In this document: positions 40,616 through 42,530 of the stretch, piece by piece | Layout: each line of letters opens with the position of its first letter | Position numbering within the stretch: position 1 is the stretch's first letter | Assembly (NCBI GenBank): GCA_014885115.2 | Contig: WKLE02003438.1 | Location: forward strand, 1-42,530 | Reading direction: 5' to 3' | Length of the DNA: 42,530 nt | Source: Asterionellopsis glacialis | Taxonomy: Eukaryota > Bacillariophyta > Plagiogrammaphyceae > Rhaphoneidales > Asterionellopsidaceae | Position numbers and translations under genes: made by a program | Notes under the pieces: model-generated | The model's database searches: none | What the model saw: only the letters and a program-made list of their open reading frames with translations | What the model was told of the DNA's origin: nothing

Positions 40616-42530
40616 TCCTATGCCTGGTGGGTCTAAAAAAATTAAATATGGGGCACAAGCCCGGTAAGTTCAAAGTAGGGCTACTCGTAGAACTGTAGAA
40701 ATTCCAAAACATCAGACAAGGTCTGGTCTTCTTACTTACTAGACTATGATCCTCCATTAGAGAGTCACAACTTCAACTGTGGAGTTCGACCAAAATATAT
40801 CGAAAAGTTACGACCCACGACCAGACCTTCAATACCCCTCCCCCGTAAAAAGCAATTCTTCGGTTTGAGAGTGATCCAACATTATTTAGGCGATTAGAAA
40901 GTACCGGGGAAAACAAGATTGTTACTCTTCCAAAACGGATAAAACCAAAAGAGAAAAGTTGTATTATCAAGTAAGCCTTCAAGCCATACCATTACCTAAA
41001 TTGAATCTCGCATGTCAATTTTTCTTTATTGGTACTAACTTTCGTGTGTTGTAATCGGATGAAGATGAAAATATCCTCTCATTATGATCTGCTAGAAAAT
41101 CACTGGCGTACTAATTTTCAATAATATTTAGTTGCAATAACAAGGCTTTATTGCAAGAATGTGTGAGCATGAAGGAGCTATAATAAATGGTCAGCGTGTA
41201 GAAAAACCTCTGGATTCCGAGACCTTGATGGGTTTGACCATCATTACAATGGTGGAATCTAAGCTTTCTATCTTTCTATCGCGAAAGAAACACCCCCGCC
41301 ACTGGCTTGGCTTTAGTATCCAGTAATCTCTCCTTGATCTAATGAATCCGCTGTCCAGGATCGAATGCAGTATAGCTGTGCAGAGTTATTTTAATTGCAT
41401 TACTGTATATCAAAGGAAGTAGCTTTAAGTTCCTTGAACACTGGCAGCGTTCAATGTCTTATATGCACGTACATTCGAATTTGGGCCTGAGTATGCTTAG
41501 ATGTCAATTGTTCCATGGTACACTCATTTGGCATAGGAGCAAAAGAGTATCATTCGCTATATTCGTAAGCAGCTTCACTGTGAGATAAGGCGATTTTAAC
41601 ACGGTGAGCTTCCATCCTGGACAAGCTTTCCTGAGAAGCTAGTAGCCAATTTTCACACAAATTCAGCCTCTTGGTTTCGGGCATAATGAAGTATAGTCAC
41701 TTTATTTTTCGACGAGAAATCACAAGCTATCAAAATAACCGATTGACTGCTGTGAGCATCGCGGCGCGCATCGTATCTGCGGTATTTCATTTTGTGCATA
41801 TACAGGGCATAGCGGTATATTGAGCAAAACACGCGGTTGATCACTGCTCACTTCTTGTGTATAGAGTAAGATTTGAACACGATAAATATATCAATTGATC
41901 TTGACAAGACAAATCCTTCTCTTTGATATTATTGTCTTTTAAATAGAAAAACACGATCGAATTGAGCTCTTTGTGAAAGTCAACGAAAATCGTTTGATTT
42001 GAGTTTCTTTTCTTTGAAAAACCGCCGTAAACGATTGAATTAAGGGCGTTGTTCAAGTAAACCTCAGTGCTCACTAACTAGTGACTGCTAATTGTAAAAA
42101 TGTCCACACTTGTAAATTTAAATTGCCTTCATGACCATTTTTTTCAGCACAATCTTGAAATCGTCACCGAGAACGAAAACGCGAATAGTTTTATTGAACT
42201 TCTATTCCATCCTATTAGGCATCAGAGTCTCTAACGTCCGAAAACAAGTAAGAAACATCACAGTATGCCGCCAGGAAAATTTCAGGGGCGCTTGCCGCGC
42301 TAAGATCCAGTCCGAGAAGACAACAACGATCGCATGAAACAAACGAACGTCCTTCGCCGTTACGAATTAATCAAATAAAGACCGCCATGATAGAAAGTTC
42401 TTTACCAAGAAAGAATACAACCACAGGAACAAATAAGTTAGAATACAATACTGTTGGAGGGCTCCTGAAGCCTCTGCCATACGCTAATAACAATCAGCCA
42501 GTTTGGTTTTAACTAATTCCTAAATTATAA
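40616..42530. other. Right-hand intergenic region
   Basis: I see no supported gene to the window edge. Open frames are all under 80 codons, on both strands, without motifs. The sequence contains ordinary AT-rich spacer, and CG is not depleted, unlike the 14-21 kb block. Confidence 0.45.

Noticed and set aside
25194..42530. CRISPR arrays, tRNA or rRNA genes
   Set aside because: No regularly spaced repeats with unique spacers and no convincing tRNA B-box/anticodon arrangement were seen. A eukaryotic nuclear window is not expected to hold CRISPR.

Overview
The window looks like nuclear DNA of a diatom, probably a pennate one. Three things point there. Genes carry short spliceosomal introns of about 100-170 bp with GTAAGT-like donors. 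Two proteins have signal peptides followed by an 'A|F' cleavage motif (THAFIAP, ASAFVP), the mark of targeting into a four-membrane red-algal plastid. The transposase relic, DUF445 protein, GH125 enzyme and prolyl-hydroxylase relic also fit a stramenopile. There is a four-base run of N at 1919-1922, so this is an assembled scaffold. No RNA gene was recognised.

Layout. 0.7-1.4 kb: ribosomal protein uS10/RPS20 (minus). 2.3-4.1 kb: two-exon plastid-targeted cytochrome-b5/front-end fatty-acid desaturase (minus). 5.3-7.2 kb: type II membrane GH125 alpha-mannosidase (minus). 7.2-10.1 kb: gene-poor, with one possible two-exon orphan gene (minus). 10.1-11.5 kb: coiled-coil protein (plus), converging on a CRAL-TRIO lipid-transfer protein at 11.9-13.0 kb (minus). 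14.15-21.35 kb: a sharply bounded, AT-rich block almost free of CpG, holding a dead stramenopile-type mariner transposase and other coding debris. 22.2-23.9 kb: DUF445 membrane protein (plus), whose first exon I could not place. 24.4-25.2 kb: prolyl 4-hydroxylase pseudogene (minus). 26.7-29.5 kb: three-exon, thylakoid-lumen-targeted C-terminal processing peptidase CtpA (minus). 31.0-33.1 kb: two-exon protein with three HMG boxes (plus). 33.1-42.5 kb: gene-poor, with CTAG-rich repeats and decayed coding fragments.

The genes are not an operon and share no single pathway. Two concern the plastid: the desaturase (membrane lipid unsaturation) and CtpA (maturation of the photosystem II D1 protein). 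The rest are housekeeping or of unknown role.

The most unusual signals lie outside the genes. They are the CpG-depleted transposon-bearing block; a 9-bp motif TACCAGGTA/TACCTGGTA found at least 15 times in spacers and never noticed in coding exons; a 27/24-bp inverted repeat at 25972-26076; and several partly decayed coding stretches that match no family I recognise.
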